64,000 bases of DNA from positions 293,255 to 357,254 of the forward strand of contig NZ_JAFEJK010000002.1 of NCBI RefSeq assembly GCF_016888515.1. The letters run 5' to 3'. The DNA is from Shimia biformata. GTDB taxonomy: Bacteria > Pseudomonadota > Alphaproteobacteria > Rhodobacterales > Rhodobacteraceae. The notes beneath the pieces were generated by a model. The model worked only from the letters and a program-made list of their open reading frames with translations. It did no database searches and had not been told where the DNA came from. Made by a program: the position numbers and the translations under genes. Positions 35,027 to 44,065 of the stretch are shown here, piece after piece; within the stretch, counting starts at the first letter, position 1; every line of letters starts with the position of its first letter.

Positions 35027-37123
35027 ATGCCCGACCTTCTGATCGAACTCTTTTCCGAGGAAATCCCCGCCCGCATGCAGGCGCGTGCCGCCGAGGACCT
35101 GAAAAAGCGCGTTACCGATGGGCTGGTCGAGGCCGGTCTGACCTATGCCCATGCCCACGGTTTTTCCACGCCGCGTCGCCTGACCCTGGCGGTCGAAGGG
35201 CTGCTGGCGGAAAGCCCGACCGTGAAGGAAGAACGCAAGGGCCCGAAGGTTGGCGCACCCGAGAAGGCCATCGAAGGTTTCCTGCGGGGTGCAGGTCTGA
35301 CCGCCGACCAATTGGAAGAACGCGACACCCCCAAGGGCGCGGTCTATTTCGCCTCGATCACCAAGCCGGGCCGCCCGGCGGCCGAGATCGTCGCCGAGGT
35401 GCTGGAAGACACGATCCGCAATTTCCCGTGGCCCAAGTCGATGCGCTGGGGCGCGGGTCAGCTGCGCTGGGTACGGCCCTTGCACTCGATCCTGTGCATC
35501 CTGACGGATGAGACCGGGCATTCCGTTGTGCCGATGGACATCGACGGCATCAAAGCAGGCGACACGACCGAGGGCCACCGCTTCATGGGCGCGGGCCGCT
35601 TTGCCGTCACCGGGTTCGAGGATTATGCCGCCAAGCTGAAACGCGACCACGTGATCCTGGATGCCGCCGAACGCGCCGAGGCGATCTGGAACGACGCCAC
35701 CAACATGGCCTTTGCCCATGGGCTGGAGGTGGTTGACGACAAGGGCCTTCTGGCCGAGGTCGCCGGGCTGGTCGAATGGCCCGTCGTGCTGATGGGCGAC
35801 ATCGCCGAGGATTTCCTCGGCCTGCCGCCCGAGGTGCTGCAAACCTCGATGAAGGAACACCAGAAGTTCTTCTCGGTGAAGAACCCCAAGACCGGCCGGA
35901 TTGAGAAATTCATCACCGTGGCGAACCGCGAAACGGCGGATCACGGCAAGACGATCCTCGCGGGCAACCAGAAGGTTCTGTTCGCGCGTCTGTCCGATGC
36001 AAAATTCTTCTGGGAGAATGACTTGCGGGTCGCCAGGACAGGTGGCGCGGCATGGCTGGAAAGCCTGAACAACGTCACGTTCCACAACAAATTGGGCAGC
36101 CAGGGCGACCGCATCAACCGCATCGCGGCGCTGGCGCGCGAAGTGGCGCCGGTGGTCGGGGCCGATCCCGACCTTGCGGAACAGGCGGCGCGCTGGGCCA
36201 AGGCGGACCTGTCGTCGGAAATGGTCTATGAATTCCCCGAACTTCAGGGCCTGATGGGGCGTTACTACGCCGAGGCTGCGGGCCTGCCGACCGAGGTCGC
36301 CGGGGCCGCGCAGGAACACTATTCACCACTGGGTCCGTCCGACGACGTGCCAACCGCCCCGGTCTCGGTCGCCGTGGCGCTGGCTGACAAGCTGGACACG
36401 CTGACCGGCTTCTGGGCCATCGACGAGAAACCCACCGGGTCAAAAGACCCCTTCGCCCTGCGCCGCGCCGCGCTGGGGGTGATCCGGTTGGTGCTGGAGA
36501 ATGGGTTGCGGGTGGAGTTGAACCAATTGCATACCAAGGCCAATGAAATTGCGGGGCCAAGAGAAAACTCGTCAGGCGAACAATCCTTTGCCGATGTCAA
36601 TGAACTGCGTGGCTTCTTCCACGACCGCCTGAAAGTCTATCTGCGCGATCAAGGCATCCGCCATGACGTAATCGACGCCTGCATCGCCATGCCTGGCAAT
36701 GATGACATTAACCTTCTGGTCAAACGTGCGACTGCGCTTCAGGCTTTCCTTGGCACCGATGATGGCGAGAACCTGCTTCAGGGTTTCAAACGCGCCAACA
36801 ACATCCTGACGCAAGCCGAGGAAAAGGACGGGGTGGAATACTCGTTCGGCGCGGATGTGAAATTTGCCGAAGCGGATGAGGAAAAGGCGCTGTTTTCCGC
36901 GCTGGAAACGGCCGGGGCCGCGATCTCGTCTGCGATTGAGCCCGAAGATTTTGCCGGGGCGATGACCCACATGGCCGCGCTGCGTGCGCCCATCGACGCC
37001 TTCTTCGAGGCGGTGCAGGTCAATGCCGACAACGACGTGGTGCGGCGCAACCGGCTGAACCTGTTGGGGCGCATCCGCCAGATCTGTCTTGGCGCTGCCG
37101 ACCTCACCCGGATCGAGGGCTGA
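35027..37123 (+). CDS. glyS: Glycine--tRNA ligase subunit beta
   Basis: tRNA-binding subunit of glycyl-tRNA synthetase, 698 aa. The N-terminal segment PDLLIELFSEEIPARMQARAAEDL, the HD-like region (LGSQGDRINRIAALA), and the C-terminal DALR anticodon-binding domain are all present. The motif TSMKEHQKFFSVKNP near residue 275 is typical. The start lies nine bases after gltS. A hairpin (37149-37176) follows the stop, without a clean T run. Confidence 0.97.
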   Translation: MPDLLIELFSEEIPARMQARAAEDLKKRVTDGLVEAGLTYAHAHGFSTPRRLTLAVEGLLAESPTVKEERKGPKVGAPEKAIEGFLRGAGLTADQLEERDTPKGAVYFASITKPGRPAAEIVAEVLEDTIRNFPWPKSMRWGAGQLRWVRPLHSILCILTDETGHSVVPMDIDGIKAGDTTEGHRFMGAGRFAVTGFEDYAAKLKRDHVILDAAERAEAIWNDATNMAFAHGLEVVDDKGLLAEVAGLVEWPVVLMGDIAEDFLGLPPEVLQTSMKEHQKFFSVKNPKTGRIEKFITVANRETADHGKTILAGNQKVLFARLSDAKFFWENDLRVARTGGAAWLESLNNVTFHNKLGSQGDRINRIAALAREVAPVVGADPDLAEQAARWAKADLSSEMVYEFPELQGLMGRYYAEAAGLPTEVAGAAQEHYSPLGPSDDVPTAPVSVAVALADKLDTLTGFWAIDEKPTGSKDPFALRRAALGVIRLVLENGLRVELNQLHTKANEIAGPRENSSGEQSFADVNELRGFFHDRLKVYLRDQGIRHDVIDACIAMPGNDDINLLVKRATALQAFLGTDDGENLLQGFKRANNILTQAEEKDGVEYSFGADVKFAEADEEKALFSALETAGAAISSAIEPEDFAGAMTHMAALRAPIDAFFEAVQVNADNDVVRRNRLNLLGRIRQICLGAADLTRIEG

Positions 37124-37236
37124 AACCGCTCTGACAAGGTGACGCTACGGCACGCGCGAAGGTGTCGCGCGTTGCCACCTTTCGCTTGCCTGCCGGGTAT
37201 TCCCTTATATTCTGCGGGGCAAGGAAAGGTGCCGCA

Positions 37237-39777
37237 GTGCAGCAAGACAACCCCGATATCACCCTGATCACCCCCACCGCTCCGGTGGCGACTGTAACCC
37301 ATGGCGGGCGGGCGAAATGCCTGCAACGGCTGGTCCGGCTGGACCTTCCCGTGCCCAAGACCGTGGCGTTGTCGTTTGACGAGGTGCATCGTATCGCCGC
37401 TGGCGAAATGCCTGATATTTCAGGGCTTTTGTCGACCTTCGACGCCGGCGGGCTGCTCTGTGTGCGCCCGTCATCCGAAGACCCCGATTGGGGCGGTCCG
37501 GGGGCTGTGCTGAATATCGGGCTGAACCAGAAGAAATACAGCGAGCTTTGCGACAACATCGGACACACCGCTGCCAAGGCGTTGTTCCTGCGGTTCATTC
37601 AGTCCTATTCGATCAACATCGCCCGGCTTGACCCAGACATGTTCGACGACATCCGCCTTCGTGACGAAGATGCCATCGAACGGGCGCTGGAAGCCTATGA
37701 GGACGAGGCCGAAGAGCCGTTTCCGCAGGACACCGCCACCCAATTGACCGAGGTGCTGCGCTCGATGGCGCGCGCGTGGGAGGGCACATCGGCCCGCCTG
37801 TTGCGGCAGGCCAAAGGCGCACCTGCCGATGCCGGTCTGGGGCTGGTGGTGCAGGACATGGTTCTCAGCATCGGGCAGGGGGAATGCGGTTCGGGCGTGT
37901 TGCAACTGGTCAATTCGATGACCGGCGAGGAACAGATCACCGGGCGGTATCTCAGCCAGGGGCAGGGGCGTGACGCCCTGCAAAGCGGGGCCGAGGCGCT
38001 GTTTCTGACGCGGGACGACCGTGGACCGTCGCTGGAAGAGGCCGCACCGGAGGCATTCGAGGCCCTGAAGGTGCATGCGGCCCTGATGCGGCAGCGCCTG
38101 CGCGAGGAAATGCAGATCGAGTTTTCGATCGAGAACGGTCATGTGCATATCCTTGATGGGGTGCGGGTCCAGCGATCGGCGCGGGCGGCGGTGAAAATCG
38201 CGGTGCGGTTGGCCGAGGACGGGATCATCCCGCGCGAAGAGGCGTTGATCCGGGTCGAACCGCGCGCCCTGAACGAAATGCTGCACCGGCAGGTCGACCC
38301 CGAGGCACCGCGCGACGTGATCGGCAACGGCATCGCCGCCAGCCCCGGCGCGGCAACGGGCCGGATCGTCTTTTCCGCCGCCGAAGCGCAAGCCAGCGCC
38401 GCGCGGGGCGAAAGCTGTATCCTTGTGCGCCGGGAAACCAGCCCGTCGGACATTCGCGGCATGCATGCCGCTGCTGCCGTTCTGACCGAAAGGGGCGGGA
38501 TCACCAGCCACGCCGCCGTGATTGGCCGTGGTCTTGGCCTGCCTTGTGTGGTGGGGGCGTCGTCCATGCGGTTCCAGACCCGCAAGAAGGTGCTGACATC
38601 CCCAGACGGGCGCAGCTTTACCGAAGGCGACGTGATCACCGTCGACGGCAGTTCTGGCGAGGTTCTGGCCGGTGAGCCACCGATGCTCGAAGCGGCGCTG
38701 GACGATGCCTTCCAGACGCTGATGGCATGGGCCGACGATGCCCGCGACATCGGGGTGCGCGCCAATGCCGACACCCCCGCCGACGCCCAGACCGCCCGCA
38801 ATTTCAACGCGCAGGGCATCGGGCTGTGTCGGACCGAACACATGTTCTTCGAGGCTGACCGCCTGACGGTGATGCGCGAGATGATCTTTGCCGACAGTGC
38901 GCAGGACCGCCGCGCCGCGCTGGATCAGCTGTTGCCGATGCAGCGCGACGACTTCAAGGAACTGTTCCGTATCATGGAGGGGATGCCGGTCTGCATCCGC
39001 CTGTTCGACCCGCCGTTGCATGAATTTCTGCCCTCGGACCGCACCGGGCTGCGCGATCTGGCCGACGCGCTTTCCCTGCCGCTTTCGACTGTGACCCGCC
39101 GGGTTGAGGCGCTGGGCGAGTATAACCCGATGCTGGGTATGCGCGGCGTGCGGCTGGGGATCACGGTGCCAGAAATCTATGACATGCAGGCGCGCGCGAT
39201 CTTCGAAGCCACGATCGAGGCCAGCCGAGAGGGGGCGCCGGTGGTGCCCGAGATCATGATCCCGCTGGTATCGGCCAAGCGCGAGGTCGAATTGGTCAAG
39301 ACCCGGATCGACGCCGTGGCCGCTGCCGTCCGAACCGAGCGCGGCGTCAACTTCGACTATCGGCTTGGCGTGATGGTAGAGACCCCGCGTGCCGCGCTGC
39401 GTGCCGAAGATATCGCGCCGCATTGCAACTTTTTCTCTTTCGGGACAAATGACCTGACCCAGATGACCTATGGGCTGTCGCGTGACGATGCAGGCCGGTT
39501 CATGTCACCTTATGTTCAGCAGGGTGTTTTCCCCGAAGATCCGTTCCACACGCTGGATGCGGACGGCGTTGGCGAACTGGTGAAGCTGGGGGCGGAACGG
39601 GGCCGAAAAGCACGTGCCGACCTGACGCTTTCGGTCTGTGGTGAGCATGGCGGCAGCCCGGAATCCATCGCTTTTTGTCGCAGTGTCGGCATGGATTACG
39701 TGTCCTGTTCGCCATTTCGGGTGCCTGTGGCCCGTCTTGCCGCCGCGCAACTGGCGATTCGCGACAAGATCGGGTAG
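37237..39777 (+). CDS. Pyruvate phosphate dikinase homologue with intact PEP half and degraded ATP-binding half
   Basis: An 846-aa protein with the domain order of PPDK. The His domain is intact (LTERGGITSHAAVIGRGLGLPCVVG) and the C-terminal PEP/pyruvate barrel is fully conserved (GLCRTEHMFF, RLFDPPLHEFLP, MLGMRGVRLGI, FGTNDLTQMTYGLSRDDAG, and the catalytic Cys in CGEHGG). The N-terminal ATP-grasp is not: the P-loop GGKG-type start reads HGGRAKCL, the next motif VRPSSEDPDWGG lacks the canonical SGA, the glutamate-rich loop reads ITGRYLSQGQGR, and the LQTR-type motif is LDGV. The GTG at 37237 after AAGGAAAGG is the most likely start. Either it uses another phosphate donor or it works in one direction. 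Confidence 0.75.
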   Translation: MQQDNPDITLITPTAPVATVTHGGRAKCLQRLVRLDLPVPKTVALSFDEVHRIAAGEMPDISGLLSTFDAGGLLCVRPSSEDPDWGGPGAVLNIGLNQKKYSELCDNIGHTAAKALFLRFIQSYSINIARLDPDMFDDIRLRDEDAIERALEAYEDEAEEPFPQDTATQLTEVLRSMARAWEGTSARLLRQAKGAPADAGLGLVVQDMVLSIGQGECGSGVLQLVNSMTGEEQITGRYLSQGQGRDALQSGAEALFLTRDDRGPSLEEAAPEAFEALKVHAALMRQRLREEMQIEFSIENGHVHILDGVRVQRSARAAVKIAVRLAEDGIIPREEALIRVEPRALNEMLHRQVDPEAPRDVIGNGIAASPGAATGRIVFSAAEAQASAARGESCILVRRETSPSDIRGMHAAAAVLTERGGITSHAAVIGRGLGLPCVVGASSMRFQTRKKVLTSPDGRSFTEGDVITVDGSSGEVLAGEPPMLEAALDDAFQTLMAWADDARDIGVRANADTPADAQTARNFNAQGIGLCRTEHMFFEADRLTVMREMIFADSAQDRRAALDQLLPMQRDDFKELFRIMEGMPVCIRLFDPPLHEFLPSDRTGLRDLADALSLPLSTVTRRVEALGEYNPMLGMRGVRLGITVPEIYDMQARAIFEATIEASREGAPVVPEIMIPLVSAKREVELVKTRIDAVAAAVRTERGVNFDYRLGVMVETPRAALRAEDIAPHCNFFSFGTNDLTQMTYGLSRDDAGRFMSPYVQQGVFPEDPFHTLDADGVGELVKLGAERGRKARADLTLSVCGEHGGSPESIAFCRSVGMDYVSCSPFRVPVARLAAAQLAIRDKIG

Positions 39778-39890
39778 GCGCTTCGCGCAAATCGCCAAGA
39801 TATTGCCCGATTTGGGCCAAAAATCCGCCATTCTGGACGTTTGCGACCTTTTCGTTTAAGAACCGCCGAAATTCGGACGTGGGAGGGGTC

Positions 39891-39907
39891 CGTACTCACC
39901 GAGTACG
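39891..39907 (+). promoter_or_regulatory. Perfect hairpin just before the cell-wall hydrolase start
   Basis: CGTACTC (39891-39897) pairs with GAGTACG (39901-39907) across the loop ACC. It abuts the GAGG ribosome site of the next gene, so it could influence translation. Confidence 0.5.
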
Positions 39908-39916
39908 AGGTTCAAA

Positions 39917-40567
39917 ATGCGCCATTTGTTGATTGCACTACTGATTGCCGGCGGACTTGCCGGGACCGCCGGGGCCGAGGTCGGCCGCGATGCCGTGACC
40001 CGTGGCGAAGCCGTCGACACACAGGTCACCGATGTTCCGTTCAAGACCCATCTGAAAAAGATGTTCGGTCTCAAACCGAAGGTGCCGGAAGTCAAAAGCT
40101 ATAGCCGTGCCTGGGTCGATTCTCTGCCCAAGGTCAAAGATCGCAACGACCAGTGGCAATGCCTGGCCGAAGCGCTGTATTTCGAAGCGCGCGGCGAAAG
40201 CGTCAAAGGTCAGTTTGCCGTGGCCGAGGTGATCCTGAACCGCGTCGATCACGGGCTGTATCCCGACAGCGCCTGTGGTGTGATTCTCCAGGGCACCCAG
40301 TCGGGGCGTAAATACCAGTGCCAGTTCACCTATAACTGTGATGGCAACAAGAACCGCATCCACGAAAAGGCCGCTTATGAGCGTGTCGGCAAGGTGGCGC
40401 GGCTGATGCTGGACGGCGCTCCGCGTGAGCTGACCAATGGGGCGACGCACTATCACACCAAGGCTGTGAACCCCGCCTGGAGCCGCACTTTCCGGCGCAC
40501 GGCAACCATCGGCGTGCATCATTTCTATCGTCAACCGCCGGTCCGGTTGTCACAAACAGAAGAATAA
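39917..40567 (+). CDS. SleB/CwlJ-family cell-wall hydrolase
   Basis: A 216-aa exported protein with a signal peptide (MRHLLIALLIAGGLAGTAGA) and a hydrolase domain of the SleB type: CLAEALYFEARGESVKGQFAVAEVILNRVDHGLYPDSACGVILQG, ending in KYQCQFTYNCDGN. The glutamate in EALYFEARGE is the likely catalytic residue (lytic transglycosylase type), and three cysteines could form disulfides in the periplasm. In Rhodobacteraceae these enzymes, unlike those of spore formers, probably remodel the wall during growth. A 7-bp hairpin overlaps its ribosome binding region. Confidence 0.92.
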   Translation: MRHLLIALLIAGGLAGTAGAEVGRDAVTRGEAVDTQVTDVPFKTHLKKMFGLKPKVPEVKSYSRAWVDSLPKVKDRNDQWQCLAEALYFEARGESVKGQFAVAEVILNRVDHGLYPDSACGVILQGTQSGRKYQCQFTYNCDGNKNRIHEKAAYERVGKVARLMLDGAPRELTNGATHYHTKAVNPAWSRTFRRTATIGVHHFYRQPPVRLSQTEE

Positions 40568-40674
40568 TCCCCTGATATCTGCCGCGTTCGGGCCGCGGAT
40601 TGCCGCGTCCTGCGCTGTCCTTTTGTGCCATACTTGCCTATGCTGCGGCGACCCTGACCAAACGGAACGCGCGC

Positions 40675-41595
40675 ATGTCCAATGAAATCCGCCTGGCTTT
40701 TGCCCATCCCAGCGAACGCGCCGCGGCCACCGCGCCGGACAATCCGCTGGACCGGATTTCCCTGCGCGATCACATCGTAGAAGTCGAAATCGGTGCGTTC
40801 CAGGCGGAACGCGGCGCAACCCAGCGGGTCTGTTTCAACGTTGTGGTCGAGGTGCGCCCGCAAGGGCCTCTGGTCGAGGACGATGTCGACCGTATCCTGT
40901 CCTACGACAAGGTGACCGAGGCGATTGCGCATGAACTGGCCGCCGAGCGTCTGAACCTGCTTGAGACTCTGGCCGAGCGGGTCGCGGAACGCATATTGCT
41001 GGAACCGCAGGCAATGCGTGTCTTTGTCCGTATCGAAAAACTTGATCGCGGCCCCGGTGCGCTTGGGGTCGAGATCGTGCGTGCCCGTGCAGGGGCCGTG
41101 CCTCTGGCGGTTGCCGGGGAAAAACCCCATCCGCGCTGTGTCTTCCTGTCCAATGCCGCGATTGCGTCGGACCACCTGACGGGCTGGATTGATCAACTGG
41201 CCGAAGATGGCACGCCGCTGATCTTCTGTGTCGGTCCGGCCGACCTGCCTGCCCCGCAAACCCCGGTGACCCAGGCACAACGCCGGATCGACCTTCTGGC
41301 GATAGAACAGAACGCCTGGGTTCTGGCCGGGCGCGATCCGCGCTGCGTCGTGGTAAACAGCCGGACCGAGATTGACTGGGCCATGAAGAATGGACAGATC
41401 TGTGTCTGGGCACCGTCCAAGATCGTGCTGGACTCGGTCGATACGCCCTCGGTCGAGCCGCGCGATGCCGTGGCGCTGGCGCTGTGGTTTGCCGGTGAGG
41501 TCGAGGCGCGGCGCTTCTGGACCATCGGCGAAACCCCGCCTGAAGGGGCGGAAATCCCGGTGCGTGGCGTGAGTCTGGACGAACAGACGCTGTGA
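40675..41595 (+). CDS. folB: Dihydroneopterin aldolase with long C-terminal extension
   Basis: Folate pathway enzyme that splits dihydroneopterin to 6-hydroxymethyl-dihydropterin. The N-terminal FolB domain (residues about 25-145) has RISLRDHIVEVEIGAFQAER, VDRILSYDKVTEAIA, and ETLAERVAERIL with the catalytic glutamate and lysine region. The protein is 306 aa, more than twice the usual 120. The last 150 residues contain CVFLSNAAIAS, CVGPADLPAPQTPV, and DAVALALWFAGEVEARRFW and match no domain I recognise. It stands 39 bases upstream of folP. Confidence 0.85.
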   Translation: MSNEIRLAFAHPSERAAATAPDNPLDRISLRDHIVEVEIGAFQAERGATQRVCFNVVVEVRPQGPLVEDDVDRILSYDKVTEAIAHELAAERLNLLETLAERVAERILLEPQAMRVFVRIEKLDRGPGALGVEIVRARAGAVPLAVAGEKPHPRCVFLSNAAIASDHLTGWIDQLAEDGTPLIFCVGPADLPAPQTPVTQAQRRIDLLAIEQNAWVLAGRDPRCVVVNSRTEIDWAMKNGQICVWAPSKIVLDSVDTPSVEPRDAVALALWFAGEVEARRFWTIGETPPEGAEIPVRGVSLDEQTL

Positions 41596-41634
41596 ACCCC
41601 TTGTCAAAAGGGCGGTTTTTCCGCATGACGAGGC

Positions 41635-42654
41635 ATGGTTGACTATTTCCGCGCCATTCCGCAGACTGATCCCGCCCGCCCGGATGACGCCCTGCCGCTT
41701 GCCGGTGGCTGGAGCTGGTTCACACAGGTAGAGCATCTGCGCCGCGATGCGCCGTCTCGCATTGTCCCCGCAAGCGAAATACCGTCCGATGTGCGGGAGG
41801 CGATAACCGCCCCGCGTGACCGAATTGCCGGGCTGCGCATGGATCGGCCACATATCATGGGCATCCTCAACGTCACGCCTGACAGCTTTTCCGACGGTGG
41901 AGAACATTATGGCCCGGCGCGCGCTTTGGCCCATGCGCGCCGCATGGTGGATGCCGGCGCGACGCTGGTCGACATTGGCGGGGAATCGACCCGCCCCGGC
42001 GCCAGTTTCGTGCCACACGAGGCCGAGATCGCCCGCACAGCGCCCGCAATTGCCGCGGTGACCAATGTCGTCGGTGTCCCGGTCTCGATCGACACCCGCA
42101 AAGCGGAGGTCGCGAGCGCTGCGCTGGAAAACGGTGCGGCGCTGGTAAACGACGTGTCCGGTTTCACGTATGACCCGAAACTTGCCCCCCTTTGCGCCAA
42201 GGCCGGGGTGCCCGTCTGCGTGATGCATGCCCAGGGTGATCCCGCGACCATGCAGGACAATCCGACCTACGACGACGTTCTTCTGGACGTCTATGATTTT
42301 CTTGCGGCGCAGGTCGCCTTCCTGACCGGGCTGGGTATCCCGCGCAGCCAGATTATCGTCGATCCCGGAATCGGTTTCGGAAAGACGCTGCATCACAACC
42401 TTGCGCTTCTGTCTCGCATCAGCCTGTTCCACGCGCTGGGATGTCCTATCCTTCTGGGCGCCTCGCGCAAAGGGTTCATACGAACCATCGGCAATGCGCC
42501 CGACCCCAAGGCCCGATCCTGCGGGTCCGTGGCTGTTGCGCTTGAGGGAATTGCCCAGGGCGTGCAGATAGTGCGCGCCCATGACGTCGAAGACACCCGA
42601 CAAGCACTGTTACTTTGGCAGGCCGTCACAACAGGAGAGTATAATGCCGCGTAA
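41635..42654 (+). CDS. folP: Dihydropteroate synthase
   Basis: Condenses pterin pyrophosphate with p-aminobenzoate; the target of sulfonamides. The TIM-barrel signatures are complete: [27 protein letters not shown], and DPGIGFGKT, plus the substrate-binding LGASRKGFI. The 339-aa protein has an N-terminal extension of about 65 residues without clear function. Its end overlaps the glmM start by 11 bases, a folP-glmM coupling seen in many bacteria, here linking folate and cell-wall genes. Confidence 0.96.
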   Translation: MVDYFRAIPQTDPARPDDALPLAGGWSWFTQVEHLRRDAPSRIVPASEIPSDVREAITAPRDRIAGLRMDRPHIMGILNVTPDSFSDGGEHYGPARALAHARRMVDAGATLVDIGGESTRPGASFVPHEAEIARTAPAIAAVTNVVGVPVSIDTRKAEVASAALENGAALVNDVSGFTYDPKLAPLCAKAGVPVCVMHAQGDPATMQDNPTYDDVLLDVYDFLAAQVAFLTGLGIPRSQIIVDPGIGFGKTLHHNLALLSRISLFHALGCPILLGASRKGFIRTIGNAPDPKARSCGSVAVALEGIAQGVQIVRAHDVEDTRQALLLWQAVTTGEYNAA

Positions 42655-43987
42655 ACTGTTCGGAACGGATGGGGTCCGAGGCACCTCGAATGTACACCCG
42701 ATGACCGCGGAAATGGCGCTTCGGATCGGGGCCGCAGTGGGCCGGTATTTCCGCAATGACGGCACCAACGAACACCGGGTTGTCATCGGCAAGGACACCC
42801 GGCTGTCGGGCTACATGTTCGAGAACGCGCTGACCGCGGGGCTGACCTCGACGGGCATGAACGTGCTGCTGCTTGGTCCGGTGCCGACCCCGGCTGTGGG
42901 CCTGTTGACCACATCGATGCGGGCCGATCTTGGGGTGATGATCTCGGCCAGCCACAACCCGGCCATTGACAACGGCATCAAGTTCTTCGGGCCTGACGGG
43001 TTCAAACTGTCGGACGATGCCGAAACCCAGATCGAAGCGCTGGTTGAAAGCGGTGTCACCGCCGCGATTTCGGAAAACATCGGCCGGGCCAAACGGGTCG
43101 ACGACGGGCGTTTCCGCTATATCGAGCGGGTGAAATCGTCGCTGCCAAAGGATGTGCCGCTACGCGGGATCAAGGTGGTGATCGATTGCTCGAATGGTGC
43201 CGCCTATCGCGCCGCGCCCGAAGCGCTTTGGGAGCTGGGGGCCGAAGTGATCCCCGTCGGCGTCTCACCGGACGGTCTGAACATCAACCAGGGCTGTGGC
43301 TCGACCAACACCCGCGCGGCGGTGGAAACCGTGATAGCCCATGGTGCGGATGTGGGGATTTGCCTTGATGGTGACGCCGACCGGGTGATGATCATCGACG
43401 AAAAGGGGCAGGTCGCAGACGGTGACCAGATCATGGCACTGTTGGCGTCCCGTTGGGCGGCCTCTGGTCGGCTCAAAGGGGGCAAGCTGGTGGCGACGGT
43501 AATGTCCAACCTAGGATTGGAACGCTTCCTCGAAGGACAGGGGCTGGGGCTGGAACGAACCGCCGTCGGCGACCGCTATGTGGTCGAGGCCATGCGCAAG
43601 GGCGGGTTCAACCTGGGCGGAGAGCAATCCGGTCATATCGTCATGACGGATTACGCCACCACCGGCGACGGGCTTCTGGCCGGTCTGCAATTCCTTGTGG
43701 CTATGGTGGAAACCGGCAAACCCGCGTCGGAACTGACACGGGTCTTCGAAACCGTGCCGCAACTGCTCAAGAATGTCCGCTATGGATCTGGTCAGACCCC
43801 GCTTGAGACGGCCTCGGTGAAATCCGCCATCGCTGATGCCGAGGCGCGTCTTGTTGGCAAGGGCCGCCTGTTGATCCGCAAATCCGGCACCGAGCCGCTG
43901 GTGCGGGTCATGGCGGAATGCGAAGACGACGGGTTGTTGATGCAGGTGGTCGACGGCATCGTGGCTGAAATCGAAGCGGCGCTCTGA
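42644..43987 (+). CDS. glmM: Phosphoglucosamine mutase
   Basis: Interconverts glucosamine 6-phosphate and 1-phosphate for UDP-GlcNAc, the precursor of peptidoglycan and LPS. At 447 aa it is the usual length. The phosphoserine loop [18 protein letters not shown] is near residue 100, the metal loop [11 protein letters not shown] near residue 243, the sugar loop GGEQSGHIV near residue 325, and the phosphate-binding [14 protein letters not shown] near residue 410. Overlaps folP by 11 bases. Its stop is followed by copy B of the intergenic repeat with a hairpin and T4. Confidence 0.98.
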   Translation: MPRKLFGTDGVRGTSNVHPMTAEMALRIGAAVGRYFRNDGTNEHRVVIGKDTRLSGYMFENALTAGLTSTGMNVLLLGPVPTPAVGLLTTSMRADLGVMISASHNPAIDNGIKFFGPDGFKLSDDAETQIEALVESGVTAAISENIGRAKRVDDGRFRYIERVKSSLPKDVPLRGIKVVIDCSNGAAYRAAPEALWELGAEVIPVGVSPDGLNINQGCGSTNTRAAVETVIAHGADVGICLDGDADRVMIIDEKGQVADGDQIMALLASRWAASGRLKGGKLVATVMSNLGLERFLEGQGLGLERTAVGDRYVVEAMRKGGFNLGGEQSGHIVMTDYATTGDGLLAGLQFLVAMVETGKPASELTRVFETVPQLLKNVRYGSGQTPLETASVKSAIADAEARLVGKGRLLIRKSGTEPLVRVMAECEDDGLLMQVVDGIVAEIEAAL

Positions 43988-43994
43988 GACGCGG

Positions 43995-44060
43995 TTTCTC
44001 TTTCGGCAAATACCTTGGGGGTGAATTGGCGTCAGCCAAGAGGGGGCAAGGCCCCCTTTT
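43995..44060 (+). repeat. 3'-end intergenic repeat, copy B
   Basis: The core (43995-44022) contains AAATACCTTGGGGGT and differs from copies A and C at a few bases. Between core and hairpin a short palindrome TTGGC-GTCA-GCCAA (44026-44039) is inserted. The hairpin GGGGGC-AAG-GCCCCC (44042-44056) is followed by TTTT and can terminate glmM transcripts. Confidence 0.85.
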
Positions 44061-44065
44061 GCCAG

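Noticed and set aside
37149..37176. Hairpin after glyS as a terminator
   Set aside because: The stem is imperfect and no T run follows; at best a weak transcription pause, so it was not listed as a feature.
37471..39423. 650-codon minus-strand frame opposite the PPDK homologue
   Set aside because: Shadow of a GC-rich gene with no domain or ribosome site.
40531..42603. 690-codon minus-strand frame opposite folB and folP
   Set aside because: Antisense to two recognisable folate genes, low-complexity translation.
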